The notes beneath the pieces are model-generated. The model did no database searches and was not told where the DNA came from. It worked only from the letters and a program-made list of their open reading frames with translations. From Pseudomonas campi (GTDB lineage Bacteria; Pseudomonadota; Gammaproteobacteria; Pseudomonadales; Pseudomonadaceae), in NCBI RefSeq assembly GCF_013200955.2, contig NZ_CP053697.2, positions 1,922,001 through 1,986,000 of the forward strand: a stretch of DNA of 64,000 nt. Reading direction: 5' to 3'. Below, piece after piece: positions 42,563-53,179 of this stretch; within the stretch, counting starts at the first letter, position 1, and every line of letters starts with the position of its first letter. A program made the translations under genes and the position numbers.

Positions 42563-42943
42563 ATGAACGCGATGGCGGCCCTCAAGCAGTATCAAACCGT
42601 CAATACCCAAGCGCAGGTTGGCGATGCCAGTCCGCACCGACTGATCCAGATGTTGATGGAAGGTGGCATGTCGCGTCTGGCACAGGCGCGTGGTGCCATG
42701 CAGCATGGTCAGGTGGCAATCAAGGGCGAGCTGATCAGCAAGGCTATTGGTATCATCGGCGGCCTACGTGAAGGGCTGGATCTGCAGCAGGGTGGCGAAG
42801 TCGCTGCCAACCTCGATCGGCTCTACGAATACATGGTTTCTCGTCTGATCGAGGCTAACCTGAACAATGATGTGGCCTTGGTCGATGAAGTGGCGGGGCT
42901 GCTGCGTAATGTGAAATCCGGTTGGGATGCCATCAGCCACTAA
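42563..42943 (+). CDS. fliS: FliS, flagellin export chaperone (copy 2, FliS')
   Basis: 126 aa from ATG 42563 behind GTGGAGAG. MNAMAALKQYQTVNTQAQVGDASPHRLIQMLMEGGMSRLAQARGAMQ matches the 126-aa P. aeruginosa FliS. NLDRLYEYMVSRLIEANLNNDVALVDEVAGLLRNVKSGWDAI completes the fold. It is clearly paralogous to the gene at 42069 but closer to canonical FliS. Its own FliA promoter means it rises with flagellin late in assembly. It is followed by a FliT-like gene after 27 bp. Confidence 0.94.
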   Translation: MNAMAALKQYQTVNTQAQVGDASPHRLIQMLMEGGMSRLAQARGAMQHGQVAIKGELISKAIGIIGGLREGLDLQQGGEVAANLDRLYEYMVSRLIEANLNNDVALVDEVAGLLRNVKSGWDAISH

Positions 42944-42970
42944 GGCTTTCCGTAACCGAGGGGAAATCTC

Positions 42971-43267
42971 ATGAGTTCATCTGTGCAGCGTCTCGAAGCT
43001 ACCGGCAGTGCCTTGCGTGACGCATTGGCTCGCCAGGATTGGACCGCTATCGGTGAGCTTGATGCGCAATGCCGGCAAGCGGTTGACGAGGCCATGGTCG
43101 AGGCGGTGCACGATGAAGGTGTGCTGCGCGAGCGCATGCAAGAGTTGCTCGACCTCTATCGCGAACTGGTGATGATGTGTCAGAGCGAGCAGCGTCGTCT
43201 GGCAGGCGAACTGGTGCAGCTCAACCAGTCACAGCAAGGCGCCAAGGTTTACCAGCTGTTCACCTGA
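42971..43267 (+). CDS. fliT: FliT-like flagellar chaperone (FleP)
   Basis: 98 aa, predicted all-helical (VQRLEATGSALRDALARQDWTAIGELDAQCRQAVDEAM ... LRERMQELLDLYRELVMMCQSEQRRLAGELVQLNQ). Size, fold and position after fliD-fliS-fliS' fit FliT, the FliD chaperone. The Pseudomonas gene at this place has also been called fleP. Sequence conservation in this family is low, so identity rests partly on context. A strong terminator follows. Confidence 0.78.
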   Translation: MSSSVQRLEATGSALRDALARQDWTAIGELDAQCRQAVDEAMVEAVHDEGVLRERMQELLDLYRELVMMCQSEQRRLAGELVQLNQSQQGAKVYQLFT

Positions 43268-43270
43268 TCC

Positions 43271-43292
43271 AGCCCGCTCTGCGGGCTTTTTT
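43271..43292 (+). terminator. rho-independent terminator after fliT
   Basis: AGCCCGC-TCT-GCGGGCT followed by TTTTT, four bases after the stop codon. It ends the fliD-fliS-fliS'-fliT unit. Confidence 0.92.
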
Positions 43293-43345
43293 CATTCTTT
43301 CTCCCCGCGCAGCGAATTTTTATCGCTAAAAAGCAGAAAATTCAC

Positions 43346-43359
43346 GTCATAAAATTGAC
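43346..43359 (+). promoter_or_regulatory. FleQ box upstream of fleQ
   Basis: GTCATAAAATTGAC matches the FleQ binding consensus (GTCA-N6-TGAC with an AT-rich centre) at every fixed position. Its right half overlaps a possible -35 (TTGACT 43355-43360; TTTACT at 43378 after a 17-bp spacer), which would make it a repressing autoregulatory site. Confidence 0.65.
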
Positions 43360-43459
43360 TCATGCCTGATTTTTGACTTTACTAGTGGCCAATTGCCGGT
43401 GTTGCCCACGACTTTAGTGAGCAACTTCATTTTCAGCTCGCGAGTCAGACCCTAATAAG

Positions 43460-44935
<1,476 letters not shown>

Positions 44936-44958
44936 CAAGTCCGCTTCACCCAGCCAAT

Positions 44959-44996
44959 AAAGCCGGAGCTTTGACGCAGCCTCCGGCTTTATTTTT
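44959..44996 (+). terminator. rho-independent terminator of fleQ
   Basis: AAAGCCGGAG / CTCCGGCTTT, a 10-bp stem with a 12-nt loop, followed by ATTTTT. Confidence 0.88.
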
Positions 44997-45026
44997 CAAG
45001 TATTTGAAAATAAACGATATTTTTTT

Positions 45027-45042
45027 AGGCACGGCGATTGCT
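45027..45042 (+). promoter_or_regulatory. sigma-54 promoter of fleSR
   Basis: AGGCAC-GGCGA-TTGCT has exact GG-N10-GC spacing and one mismatch. A leader hairpin, ACCGTC-TTCT-GACGGT (45059-45074), lies just after the expected start and before the fleS ribosome site. Confidence 0.85.
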
Positions 45043-45094
45043 ATGACTCTTCTGACTGACCGTCTTCTGACGGTTTGCCAAGCGAGAGAAGAAC

Positions 45095-46309
45095 ATGAGC
45101 CAAGCTGCCCAACCATCCCCGAATCCTCAAGCCGCTGCTGCCGCGCCGGTTGAACAGGCCAGTCGCGCCAGCCTGGAGCAGGCGTTCGAGCTGTTCAACC
45201 AGATGTCGACGCAGCTCACGGCCTCCTACAGCATGCTTGAAGCGCGGGTTACCGAGCTCAAGGGCCAGCTGGCTCTGGTCAGCGCCCAGCGCATGCAGGA
45301 GCTGGCGGAGAAGGAGCGACTGGCTCATCGCCTGCAAAGCCTGCTCGATCTGCTCCCCGGTGGGGTGATCGTCATCGACGGCCAGGGCGTGGTCCGCGAG
45401 GCCAATCCGGTGGCGCGCACTCTGCTCGTGAAGCCACTGGTTGGCATGCTCTGGCGTGAAGTCATCAGCCGCAGTTTTGCCCCGCGTGAAGATGATGGCC
45501 ATGAGATTTCCCTCAAGGATGGCCGCCGGCTATCCATTGCCACCCGCTCGTTGCATGGCGAGCCGGGGCAGCTGGTGTTGCTCACCGACCTGACGGAAAC
45601 CCGTCGCCTGCAGGATCAACTCTCCCGTCATGAGCGCCTCTCGGCCCTCGGGCGCATGGTCGCGTCGCTGGCTCATCAGATTCGTACGCCGCTTTCCGCG
45701 GCGCTGCTGTATGCCAGCCATCTGACCGAGCAGGCCTTATCTCTGGAGCAGCAGCAGCGCTTCGCCGGGCGTCTCAAGGAGCGTCTGCATGAGTTGGAAC
45801 ACCAGGTGCGCGACATGCTGGTGTTTGCCCGCGGCGAGTTGCCTTTACCCAACCGTATCGCGCCGTCGGTATTTTTCGATGCCCTGCGCGCCGCCGCCGA
45901 AGTGCATGTGCAGGACATGAGTGTGCGCTGGCAATGCGATGCCCGCGCCGGCGAGTTGCTGTGTAACCGCGACACCCTGGTCGGCACGGTGCTCAATCTG
46001 ATCCAGAACTCGATCCAGGCGGCCGGCCGCGAGGCGCGTTTGAAGATCCACCTGTACGCCCGTGGCAACACCTTGCGCCTGTGTGTCAGCGACAACGGCG
46101 AGGGCATCGATCCGACGACCCTGGCGCGCCTCGGCGAACCTTTCTTCACCACCAAGACCACCGGCACGGGCCTCGGCCTGGCCGTGGTTCAGGCGGTGGC
46201 ACGTGCCCACCAGGGCGAGCTGCAACTGCGCTCGCGGGTGGGGCGTGGCACCTGTGCCACCCTCGTTCTGCCGCTGCTGCCCGCAGCGCATCTGGTTTCT
46301 CAGGAGTAA
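45095..46309 (+). CDS. fleS: FleS, cytosolic sensor histidine kinase
   Basis: 404 aa with no membrane segment. Residues 25-80 form a coiled coil, 85-165 a PAS domain (LLPGGVIVIDGQGVVREANPVARTLL), and 180-250 the dimerisation domain with phospho-acceptor H194 in SLAHQIRTPLS. The HATPase domain covers 285-395 (NLIQNSIQAA, DNGEGIDP, FFTTKTTGTGLGLAVV). It phosphorylates FleR, the next gene, to switch on middle flagellar genes. Its signal is unknown, possibly assembly state. It is FleQ-dependent through the sigma-54 site upstream. Confidence 0.95.
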   Translation: MSQAAQPSPNPQAAAAAPVEQASRASLEQAFELFNQMSTQLTASYSMLEARVTELKGQLALVSAQRMQELAEKERLAHRLQSLLDLLPGGVIVIDGQGVVREANPVARTLLVKPLVGMLWREVISRSFAPREDDGHEISLKDGRRLSIATRSLHGEPGQLVLLTDLTETRRLQDQLSRHERLSALGRMVASLAHQIRTPLSAALLYASHLTEQALSLEQQQRFAGRLKERLHELEHQVRDMLVFARGELPLPNRIAPSVFFDALRAAAEVHVQDMSVRWQCDARAGELLCNRDTLVGTVLNLIQNSIQAAGREARLKIHLYARGNTLRLCVSDNGEGIDPTTLARLGEPFFTTKTTGTGLGLAVVQAVARAHQGELQLRSRVGRGTCATLVLPLLPAAHLVSQE

Positions 46310-46313
46310 CGCC

Positions 46314-47723
46314 ATGACTGCCAAAATTCTGCTGGTCGAAGACGACCGCGCGTTGCGCGAGGCACTGGCCGACACCCTGCTGCTCGGCGGCCATGATCTG
46401 CGCGCCGTGGCGTGCGCCGAAGAGGCGCTCATAGCGCTGACCGAGGAGGCCTTCAGCCTGGTGGTCAGCGACGTCAATATGCCGGGCATGGATGGCCACC
46501 AGTTGCTCGGCCTGATCCGTAGCCGTTACCCGCAACTGCCGGTGCTGCTGATGACCGCTTATGGCGCCGTGGAGCGCGCGGTGGATGCGATCCGCCAGGG
46601 CGCCGCGGATTACCTGGTCAAGCCCTTCGAACCCAAGGCCCTGCTGGATCTGGTCGCTCGTCACGCGCTTGGCCGCCTCAGTGCCAGTGACTGCGATGGC
46701 CCGATTGCCTGCGAGCCGGCCAGCCTGCAACTGCTGGAACTGGCCGCGCGGGTGGCGCGCAGCGATTCGACCGTGCTGATCTCCGGCGAGTCCGGCACCG
46801 GCAAGGAGGTGCTGGCGCGCTACATCCACCAGCAGTCGCCACGGGCCGGCAAGCCGTTCATCGCCATCAACTGTGCGGCGATTCCGGACAACATGCTGGA
46901 GGCCACGCTGTTCGGTCACGAAAAGGGCGCGTTCACCGGCGCCATCGCCGCTCAGCCGGGTAAGTTCGAGCTGGCCGAAGGTGGCACCATCCTGCTCGAT
47001 GAAATTTCCGAGATGCCCATGGCGCTGCAGGCCAAACTCCTGCGCGTTCTGCAGGAGCGCGAGGTGGAGCGGGTAGGGGCGCGAAAGCCGATCAACCTGG
47101 ATATCCGCGTGCTGGCCACCACCAACCGGGATCTGGCTGGCGAGGTCGCCGCCGGGCGTTTCCGTGAAGACCTTTACTATCGCCTGTCGGTATTTCCGCT
47201 GGCCTGGCGGGCCCTGCGCGAGCGTACCGCCGATATTCTGCCGCTGGCCGAGCGCCTGTTGGCCAAGCACGTCAAAAAAATGAATCATGGCGCCGTGCAG
47301 CTTTCCCCGCAGGCGCGTGCCTGCCTGATTGCCCACCCCTGGCCGGGTAATGTGCGCGAACTGGATAACGCCATTCAGCGTGCGCTGATCCTGCAGCAGG
47401 GCGGGTTGATCCAGCCCCATGACCTGTGTCTGACGGCACCCATCGGCATGGCGCCGCTGCCCATGACTGCGCCACCGCTCAGTTTGGTGATCAACAGTCC
47501 GGCCCCACTGGAGCAGGAGTCGCCGGCAGAGGCATCCGGCGCCCTGGGGGACGACCTGCGTCGCCGTGAGTTCCAGATGATCATCGATACCCTGCGCTCC
47601 GAGCGTGGCCGCCGCAAGGAGGCTGCCGAGCGCCTGGGCATCAGTCCGCGCACCCTGCGTTACAAGCTCGCGCAGATGCGTGATGCCGGCATGGATGTCG
47701 AGGCCTATCTGTTCGCCAGTTAG
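46314..47723 (+). CDS. fleR: FleR, NtrC-type response regulator
   Basis: 469 aa from ATG 46314, 4 bp after fleS. The receiver domain has D53 in VVSDVNMPGMDG. The AAA+ domain (about 130-370) has GESGTGKE and GAFTGA (205-210). The Fis-type helix-turn-helix ends the protein (RRKEAAERLGISPRTLRYKLAQMRDAGM). When phosphorylated by FleS it activates sigma-54 promoters of basal-body and hook genes, most likely the flgB, flgF and fliK promoters here. A terminator follows. Confidence 0.96.
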   Translation: MTAKILLVEDDRALREALADTLLLGGHDLRAVACAEEALIALTEEAFSLVVSDVNMPGMDGHQLLGLIRSRYPQLPVLLMTAYGAVERAVDAIRQGAADYLVKPFEPKALLDLVARHALGRLSASDCDGPIACEPASLQLLELAARVARSDSTVLISGESGTGKEVLARYIHQQSPRAGKPFIAINCAAIPDNMLEATLFGHEKGAFTGAIAAQPGKFELAEGGTILLDEISEMPMALQAKLLRVLQEREVERVGARKPINLDIRVLATTNRDLAGEVAAGRFREDLYYRLSVFPLAWRALRERTADILPLAERLLAKHVKKMNHGAVQLSPQARACLIAHPWPGNVRELDNAIQRALILQQGGLIQPHDLCLTAPIGMAPLPMTAPPLSLVINSPAPLEQESPAEASGALGDDLRRREFQMIIDTLRSERGRRKEAAERLGISPRTLRYKLAQMRDAGMDVEAYLFAS

Positions 47724-47789
47724 GAGCCTATAGCCCCTTAAGTAGTCAGCAAGTTCTCTGGCTGAACGCTTCACGCTAGACCCCTCTTT

Positions 47790-47817
47790 GGCCCGCCCCG
47801 TGCGGGCCTTTCTTTTT
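47790..47817 (+). terminator. rho-independent terminator of fleSR
   Basis: GGCCCGC-CCCGT-GCGGGCC followed by TTTCTTTTT. The T run directly abuts the -24 element of the fliE promoter. Confidence 0.88.
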
Positions 47818-47832
47818 GGCACCCTTGTTGCA
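47817..47832 (+). promoter_or_regulatory. sigma-54 promoter of fliEFGHIJ
   Basis: TGGCAC-CCTTG-TTGCA, a perfect -24/-12 element, 58 bp before fliE. Confidence 0.93.
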
Positions 47833-47889
47833 GATACCTCTCTACAGAGCCGCGCAGCGTCAAAAAACCGCGGCCGCCGGAGAACGATC

Positions 47890-48222
47890 ATGAGTCAAGG
47901 TGTCGAGTTCAATCGCCTGATGTTGGAAATGCGCTCCATGCAGATGGAGGCCATGGCCAAGCAGAAGCCGCCTGCCATTAGCGCGCCGGAGCCGGGTGCG
48001 CCGAGTTTCTCGGAAATGCTCGGTCAGGCGGTGGGCAAGGTGAGCGAAACCCAGCAGGCCTCGAACCAATTGGCCACTGCCTTCGAGATGGGCCAGGGCG
48101 GCGTCGACATCACCGACGTGATGATCGCCTCGCAGAAGGCCAGCGTTTCCTTCCAGGCCATGACCCAGGTGCGCAACAAACTGGTCCAGGCTTACCAAGA
48201 CATCATGCAGATGCCGGTTTAA
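47890..48222 (+). CDS. fliE: FliE, MS-ring/rod junction protein
   Basis: 110 aa from ATG 47890 behind GGAG; the open frame extends to 47788 but would cross the promoter. The C-terminal FliE pattern is complete: [72 protein letters not shown]. It is the first exported protein and links the MS ring to the rod. Confidence 0.95.
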   Translation: MSQGVEFNRLMLEMRSMQMEAMAKQKPPAISAPEPGAPSFSEMLGQAVGKVSETQQASNQLATAFEMGQGGVDITDVMIASQKASVSFQAMTQVRNKLVQAYQDIMQMPV

Positions 48223-48239
48223 CAGAGCGGAATTGAGTC

Positions 48240-50024
48240 ATGGCTGAAGCAGTCGCTGTAAATATGCCCGCCACCACGGCGGCAGAACCGAAGAAACCCT
48301 TGCTCGGTTTGTCGTTCCTGGAAAACCTCTCCGACATGTCGATGCTGCGGCAGATCGGTCTGTTGGTCGGCCTGGCCGCCAGCGTGGCGATCGGTTTCGC
48401 CGTGGTGCTCTGGTCGCAACAGCCGGATTATCGGCCGCTCTTCAGCAGCTTGGCGGGGATGGACACCAACCAGGTCATCGAGACCCTCGCCGCTGCCGAT
48501 ATCGCCTACACCATCGAGCCGAACTCCGGCGCGCTGCTGGTCAAGTCCGAAGACTATGGCCGCGCGCAGCTGAAGCTGGCCGGTGCCGGCGTAGCGCCGA
48601 GCGATGGCAACATCGGCTTCGAGATCCTCGATCAGGAGCAGGGCCTGGGTACCAGCCAGTTCATGGAGGCCACGCGTTACCGTCGCGGCCTGGAAGGCGA
48701 ACTGGCGCGCACCGTCTCCAGCCTGAACAATGTCAAAGGTGCCCGCGTGCACCTGGCCATTCCGAAGAGTTCGGTGTTTGTGCGCGATGAGCGCAAGCCG
48801 AGCGCCTCGGTGCTGGTCGAGCTGTACCCGGGGCGTACCCTGGAACCGAGCCAGGTCATGGCCATCGTCAACCTGGTCGCCACCAGCGTGCCGGAGTTGA
48901 GCAAATCGCAGATCACCGTGGTCGACCAGAAAGGCAACCTGCTCTCCGATCAGCAGGAAATGTCCGAGCTGACCATGGCCGGCAAGCAGTTCGACTACAG
49001 CCGGCGCATGGAAAGCCTGTTCACCCAGCGCGTGCACAACATCCTGCAGCCGGTGCTGGGTACGGGGCGCTACAAGGCGGAAGTGTCGGCGGATGTCGAT
49101 TTCAGCGCGGTCGAATCGACCTCGGAAATGTTCAACCCGGACCAACCGGCCCTGCGCAGCGAGCAGCAGGTCAACGAACAGCGCTCCAGCAGCCTGCCGC
49201 CGCAAGGCGTGCCGGGTGCCCTGAGCAATCAGCCGCCGGGCGCCGCCGCCGCGCCGGAGCAGGCCGCAGCGGCGCCGGCGCCGCCCGGTCCGATAGCCTC
49301 GGGCCAGCCACTGCTGGATGCCAATGGTCAACAGGTCATGGATCCGGCGACCGGCCTGCCGATGCTGGCACCTTATCCGGCGGACAAGCGCGAGCAGTCC
49401 ACCCGCAACTTCGAGCTGGACCGTTCGATCAGTCACACCAAGCAGCAGCAGGGTCGCCTCAAGCGCCTGTCGGTGGCGGTGGTGCTCGACGATCAGGTCA
49501 AGATCAACGGCGAAACCGGGGAAACCACGCGTGCGCCCTGGAGTGCCGAGGAACTGGCGCGCTTTACCCGCCTGGTACAGGATGCCGTGGGTTTCGATGC
49601 CAGCCGTGGTGACAGTGTCAGCGTGATCAACACGTCGTTCACCACCGACCTGGCCGATATCGTCGAGCTGCCCTGGTACCAGAACGAGCTGTTCCTGATG
49701 GCCATGGGTGGGCTGAGACAGCTGGTGCCCGCGCTGCTGATCTTCATCCTGGTCTGGTTCGTCCTGCGCCCGGTGATGAAGAACATCGCCAACCCGAACA
49801 AAGGCGGGTCTGGTGCCGATGGCGATGTCGATCTGGGCGACATGGGCGGGCTGGACGGTGAACTGTCGGCCGACCGCGTCAGCCTCGGTGGTCCGCAGAG
49901 CATCCTGCTGCCGAGCCCCTCCGAGGGGTATGATGCACAATTGAACGCCATCAAGAGTCTGGTGGCAGAAGATCCGGGCCGCGTTGCCCAGGTCGTGAAA
50001 GAGTGGATCAACGCCGATGAGTAA
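48240..50024 (+). CDS. fliF: FliF, MS-ring protein
   Basis: 594 aa. Transmembrane helix 1 is at about 38-58 (IGLLVGLAASVAIGFAVVLW). Ring-building motifs follow (NQVIETLAAADIAYTIEPNSGALLV, GNIGFEILDQEQGLGTSQFMEATRYRRGLEGELARTVSSLNNVKGARVHLAIPKSSVFVRDERKPSASV). A Pro/Ala-rich stretch is at 320-365. Transmembrane helix 2 is at about 480-505, and a cytosolic FliG-binding tail ends the protein. It forms the inner-membrane MS ring, base of motor and export gate. It overlaps fliG by 8 bp. Confidence 0.97.
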   Translation: MAEAVAVNMPATTAAEPKKPLLGLSFLENLSDMSMLRQIGLLVGLAASVAIGFAVVLWSQQPDYRPLFSSLAGMDTNQVIETLAAADIAYTIEPNSGALLVKSEDYGRAQLKLAGAGVAPSDGNIGFEILDQEQGLGTSQFMEATRYRRGLEGELARTVSSLNNVKGARVHLAIPKSSVFVRDERKPSASVLVELYPGRTLEPSQVMAIVNLVATSVPELSKSQITVVDQKGNLLSDQQEMSELTMAGKQFDYSRRMESLFTQRVHNILQPVLGTGRYKAEVSADVDFSAVESTSEMFNPDQPALRSEQQVNEQRSSSLPPQGVPGALSNQPPGAAAAPEQAAAAPAPPGPIASGQPLLDANGQQVMDPATGLPMLAPYPADKREQSTRNFELDRSISHTKQQQGRLKRLSVAVVLDDQVKINGETGETTRAPWSAEELARFTRLVQDAVGFDASRGDSVSVINTSFTTDLADIVELPWYQNELFLMAMGGLRQLVPALLIFILVWFVLRPVMKNIANPNKGGSGADGDVDLGDMGGLDGELSADRVSLGGPQSILLPSPSEGYDAQLNAIKSLVAEDPGRVAQVVKEWINADE

Positions 50025-51036
50025 CGAAAACGTCCGCCTCACCAAACTGAGCAAGGTCGAGAAAGCCGCCATTCTTCTGCTGTCCCTCGGTGAAACCGAT
50101 GCCGCGCAGGTGCTGCGTCACCTCGGACCGAAGGAAGTACAGCGGGTCGGCGTGGCCATGGCCGGTATGCGCAATGTCCAGCGCGAGCAGGTCGAGCAAG
50201 TGATGGGCGAGTTCGTCGACATCGTCGGCGACCAGACCAGTCTGGGGGTGGGCTCCGATGCCTATATCCGCAAGATGCTCACCGCCGCCCTGGGCGAGGA
50301 CAAGGCCGGCAACCTGATCGACCGTATCCTCCTCGGCGGCAGCACCAGTGGTCTGGACAGCCTGAAGTGGATGGAACCGCGCGCGGTGGCCGACGTGATC
50401 CGTTACGAACACCCGCAGATCCAGGCCATTGTGGTGGCCTACCTCGACCCGGATCAGGCCGGCGAAGTGCTTGGCCACTTCGACCACAAGGTGCGCCTGG
50501 ACATCGTCCTGCGCGTGTCCTCGCTGAATACCGTACAGCCGGCGGCGCTCAAGGAACTCAACCTGATCCTCGAGAAGCAGTTCTCCGGCAGCTCCAACAC
50601 CACCCGCGCCAACCTAGGTGGGGTCAAGCGGGCGGCGGATATCATGAACTTCCTCGACAGCTCGATCGAAGGCCAGCTGATGGATTCGATCCGCGAAGTC
50701 GACGAAGACCTGTCGACCCAGATCGAAGACCTGATGTTCGTCTTCGACAACCTCGCCGATGTCGACGACAAGGGCATCCAGGCGCTGCTGCGCGAGGTGT
50801 CGTCCGATGTGTTGGTGCTGGCGCTCAAGGGCGCCGACGAGGCGATCAAGGAAAAAGTCTTCAAGAACATGTCCAAGCGTGCAGCCGAGCTGCTGCGCGA
50901 CGACCTGGACGCCAAGGGGCCGGTTCGCGTCAGCGACGTCGAGACCGCGCAGAAGGAAATCCTCACCATTGCCCGTCGCATGGCCGAGTCTGGCGAGATC
51001 GTTCTCGGCGGCGCGGGCGGCGAAGCGATGATCTAA
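50017..51036 (+). CDS. fliG: FliG, motor switch protein
   Basis: 339 aa. N, middle and C domains are all present, with the EHPQ motif at 131-134. The torque helix region near the end contains the conserved charged residues (SSDVLVLALKGADEAIKEKVFKNMSKRAAELLRDDLDAKGPVRVSDVE). It couples stator force to the rotor and binds FliF and FliM. The start overlaps the end of fliF, implying translational coupling. Confidence 0.97.
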   Translation: MSNENVRLTKLSKVEKAAILLLSLGETDAAQVLRHLGPKEVQRVGVAMAGMRNVQREQVEQVMGEFVDIVGDQTSLGVGSDAYIRKMLTAALGEDKAGNLIDRILLGGSTSGLDSLKWMEPRAVADVIRYEHPQIQAIVVAYLDPDQAGEVLGHFDHKVRLDIVLRVSSLNTVQPAALKELNLILEKQFSGSSNTTRANLGGVKRAADIMNFLDSSIEGQLMDSIREVDEDLSTQIEDLMFVFDNLADVDDKGIQALLREVSSDVLVLALKGADEAIKEKVFKNMSKRAAELLRDDLDAKGPVRVSDVETAQKEILTIARRMAESGEIVLGGAGGEAMI

Positions 51037-51051
51037 GCGGCGGATACCGGC

Positions 51052-51828
51052 ATGGCCCCCAAGGAAGCCCCCAGCGAGCTGATTCGCGCCAAGGATGTCG
51101 GCGGTTTCGATCGCTGGGCCTTGCCCAGCTTCGATCCCGCCGTGGAAGTGCCGGCCGAGCCGGAGCCTGAACCGGTTGCCGAGCCGGAGTCACAGCCGCA
51201 GATGGAAGAAGTCGCCATCGAGGAAGTCAAACCGCTGACGCTCGATGAGGTCGAGGCGATCCGCCAGGATGCCTATAACGAAGGTTTTTCCACGGGCGAG
51301 AAGGACGGCTTCCACGCCGGCCAGCTCAAGGCCAAGCAAGAGGGCGAGGCAGCCCTGGCGCTCAAGGTCAAGAGCCTGGAGCAGCTGATGAGCCAGTTGC
51401 TGGAGCCGATCGCCAACCAGGATCAGGAGCTGGAGCAGGCCTTGATCAACCTGGTCAGCCAGATGACCCGCCAGGTGATCCAGCGCGAGCTGACGACCGA
51501 CTCCAGTCAGATTCGCAGCGTGCTGCGCGAGGCCCTGGTTCTGCTGCCGATGGGCGCCAGTAATATTCGCATTCATATTCATCCGCAGGATTTCGAGCTG
51601 GTCAAAGCCCTGCGCGAGCGCCATGAAGAAAACTGGCGGATTGTCGAGGACGAATCCCTGCTGCCTGGCGGTTGCCGGGTGGAGAGCGAGCACAGCCGCA
51701 TCGACGCCAGTATCGAGACGCGTATGGCGCTGGCGCTCAAGCAGCTCTTCGAGCAGCAGCGCACGCAAGTGACCAGCCCGCCCGAGGCGGATATCCATGT
51801 GGACCTGGACATAGCCGATGCGCCTTGA
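51052..51828 (+). CDS. fliH: FliH, regulator of the export ATPase
   Basis: 258 aa. A Pro/Glu-rich N-terminus (35-65; [20 protein letters not shown]) is followed by the glycine-rich helix repeat ([29 protein letters not shown], a GxxxG-type pattern). The C-terminal V-ATPase E-like domain comes next ([31 protein letters not shown]). It binds FliI and FliN and regulates ATPase activity. It ends overlapping fliI by 11 bp. Confidence 0.93.
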   Translation: MAPKEAPSELIRAKDVGGFDRWALPSFDPAVEVPAEPEPEPVAEPESQPQMEEVAIEEVKPLTLDEVEAIRQDAYNEGFSTGEKDGFHAGQLKAKQEGEAALALKVKSLEQLMSQLLEPIANQDQELEQALINLVSQMTRQVIQRELTTDSSQIRSVLREALVLLPMGASNIRIHIHPQDFELVKALRERHEENWRIVEDESLLPGGCRVESEHSRIDASIETRMALALKQLFEQQRTQVTSPPEADIHVDLDIADAP

Positions 51829-53176
51829 GCGGATCAGCTTCGCCAAGCGTCTGGCTGGCTACAGCGAGGCCGTCGAGCTGCCGAGCCAGCCGGTGGTCGA
51901 GGGGCGGCTGCTGCGCATGGTTGGTCTCACCCTGGAGGCCGAAGGCCTGCGTGCGGCGTTGGGCAGCCGCTGCCTGGTGATCAACGACGACAGTTACCAC
52001 CCGGTGCAGGTGGAGGCCGAGGTGATGGGCTTCTCTGCCGGCAAGATCTTCCTGATGCCGGTCGGCAGCCTGGCGGGGATTGCCCCGGGCGCACGGGTGG
52101 TGCCGCTGCCGGATGCTGGGCGCCTGCCGATGGGCATGTCGATGCTCGGCCGCGTGCTCGATGGCGCCGGGCGCGCCCTGGATGGCAAGGGCGGGATGAA
52201 GGCCGAGGACTGGGTGCCGATGGACGGCCCGGCGATCAACCCGCTTAATCGCCACCCGATCAGCGAGCCGCTGGATGTCGGCATCCGCTCGATCAATGGC
52301 CTGCTCACCGTCGGCCGCGGCCAGCGTCTGGGCCTGTTTGCTGGTACCGGTGTGGGTAAGTCGGTGCTGTTGGGCATGATGACCCGCTTCACCGAGGCCG
52401 ACATCATCGTCGTTGGTCTGATCGGCGAACGCGGTCGCGAGGTCAAGGAATTCATCGACGAGATTCTCGGCGAGGAGGGCATCAAGCGCTCGGTGGTGGT
52501 CGCTTCGCCCGCCGACGACGCGCCATTGATGCGTCTGCGCGCCGCCATGTACTGCACGCGGATCGCCGAATATTTCCGCGACAAGGGCAAGAACGTCCTG
52601 CTGCTGATGGACTCATTGACCCGCTTCGCCCAGGCCCAGCGCGAAATCGCCCTGGCCATCGGCGAGCCGCCGGCGACCAAGGGCTATCCGCCCTCGGTCT
52701 TCGCCCGCCTGCCCAAACTGGTGGAGCGTGCCGGCAATGCCGAAGCCGGCGGCGGTTCGATTACCGCGTTCTACACCGTGCTTTCCGAGGGTGATGACCA
52801 ACAGGACCCGATTGCCGACGCCGCCCGTGGCGTGCTCGACGGTCACTTCGTGCTGTCACGTCGGTTGGCCGAGGAGGGGCATTACCCGGCCATTGATATC
52901 GAAGCCTCGATCAGTCGGGTCATGCCGCAGGTGGTGAGTCCGGAACACATGCGCCAGGCCCAGCGTTTCAAGCAGCTGTGGTCGCGTTATCAGCAAAGTC
53001 GCGACCTGATCAGCGTCGGCGCCTATGTGCCGGGCGGTGATGCCGATACCGATCTGGCCATCGCGCGCCAACCGGCCATGGCGCGCTATCTGCGTCAGGG
53101 CCTGCACGAGAGCGAAGGGCTCGACGCCAGCGCCATGCAGTTGAGCCAGGTCTTCAATCCCACGGCGCAGGCCTGA
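51818..53176 (+). CDS. fliI: FliI, flagellar export ATPase
   Basis: 452 aa. An F1-beta-like ATPase with Walker A AGTGVGKS at 175-182, [13 protein letters not shown], Walker [19 protein letters not shown] and the T3SS ATPase block [37 protein letters not shown]. It energises unfolding and export of rod, hook and filament subunits. The start codon lies inside fliH. Confidence 0.97.
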   Translation: MRLERISFAKRLAGYSEAVELPSQPVVEGRLLRMVGLTLEAEGLRAALGSRCLVINDDSYHPVQVEAEVMGFSAGKIFLMPVGSLAGIAPGARVVPLPDAGRLPMGMSMLGRVLDGAGRALDGKGGMKAEDWVPMDGPAINPLNRHPISEPLDVGIRSINGLLTVGRGQRLGLFAGTGVGKSVLLGMMTRFTEADIIVVGLIGERGREVKEFIDEILGEEGIKRSVVVASPADDAPLMRLRAAMYCTRIAEYFRDKGKNVLLLMDSLTRFAQAQREIALAIGEPPATKGYPPSVFARLPKLVERAGNAEAGGGSITAFYTVLSEGDDQQDPIADAARGVLDGHFVLSRRLAEEGHYPAIDIEASISRVMPQVVSPEHMRQAQRFKQLWSRYQQSRDLISVGAYVPGGDADTDLAIARQPAMARYLRQGLHESEGLDASAMQLSQVFNPTAQA

Positions 53177-53179
53177 TAA

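Noticed and set aside
46146..47891. 581-codon minus-strand open frame opposite fleR
   Set aside because: Antisense shadow of the AAA+ gene fleR, crossing the fliE promoter and terminator. No family motifs.
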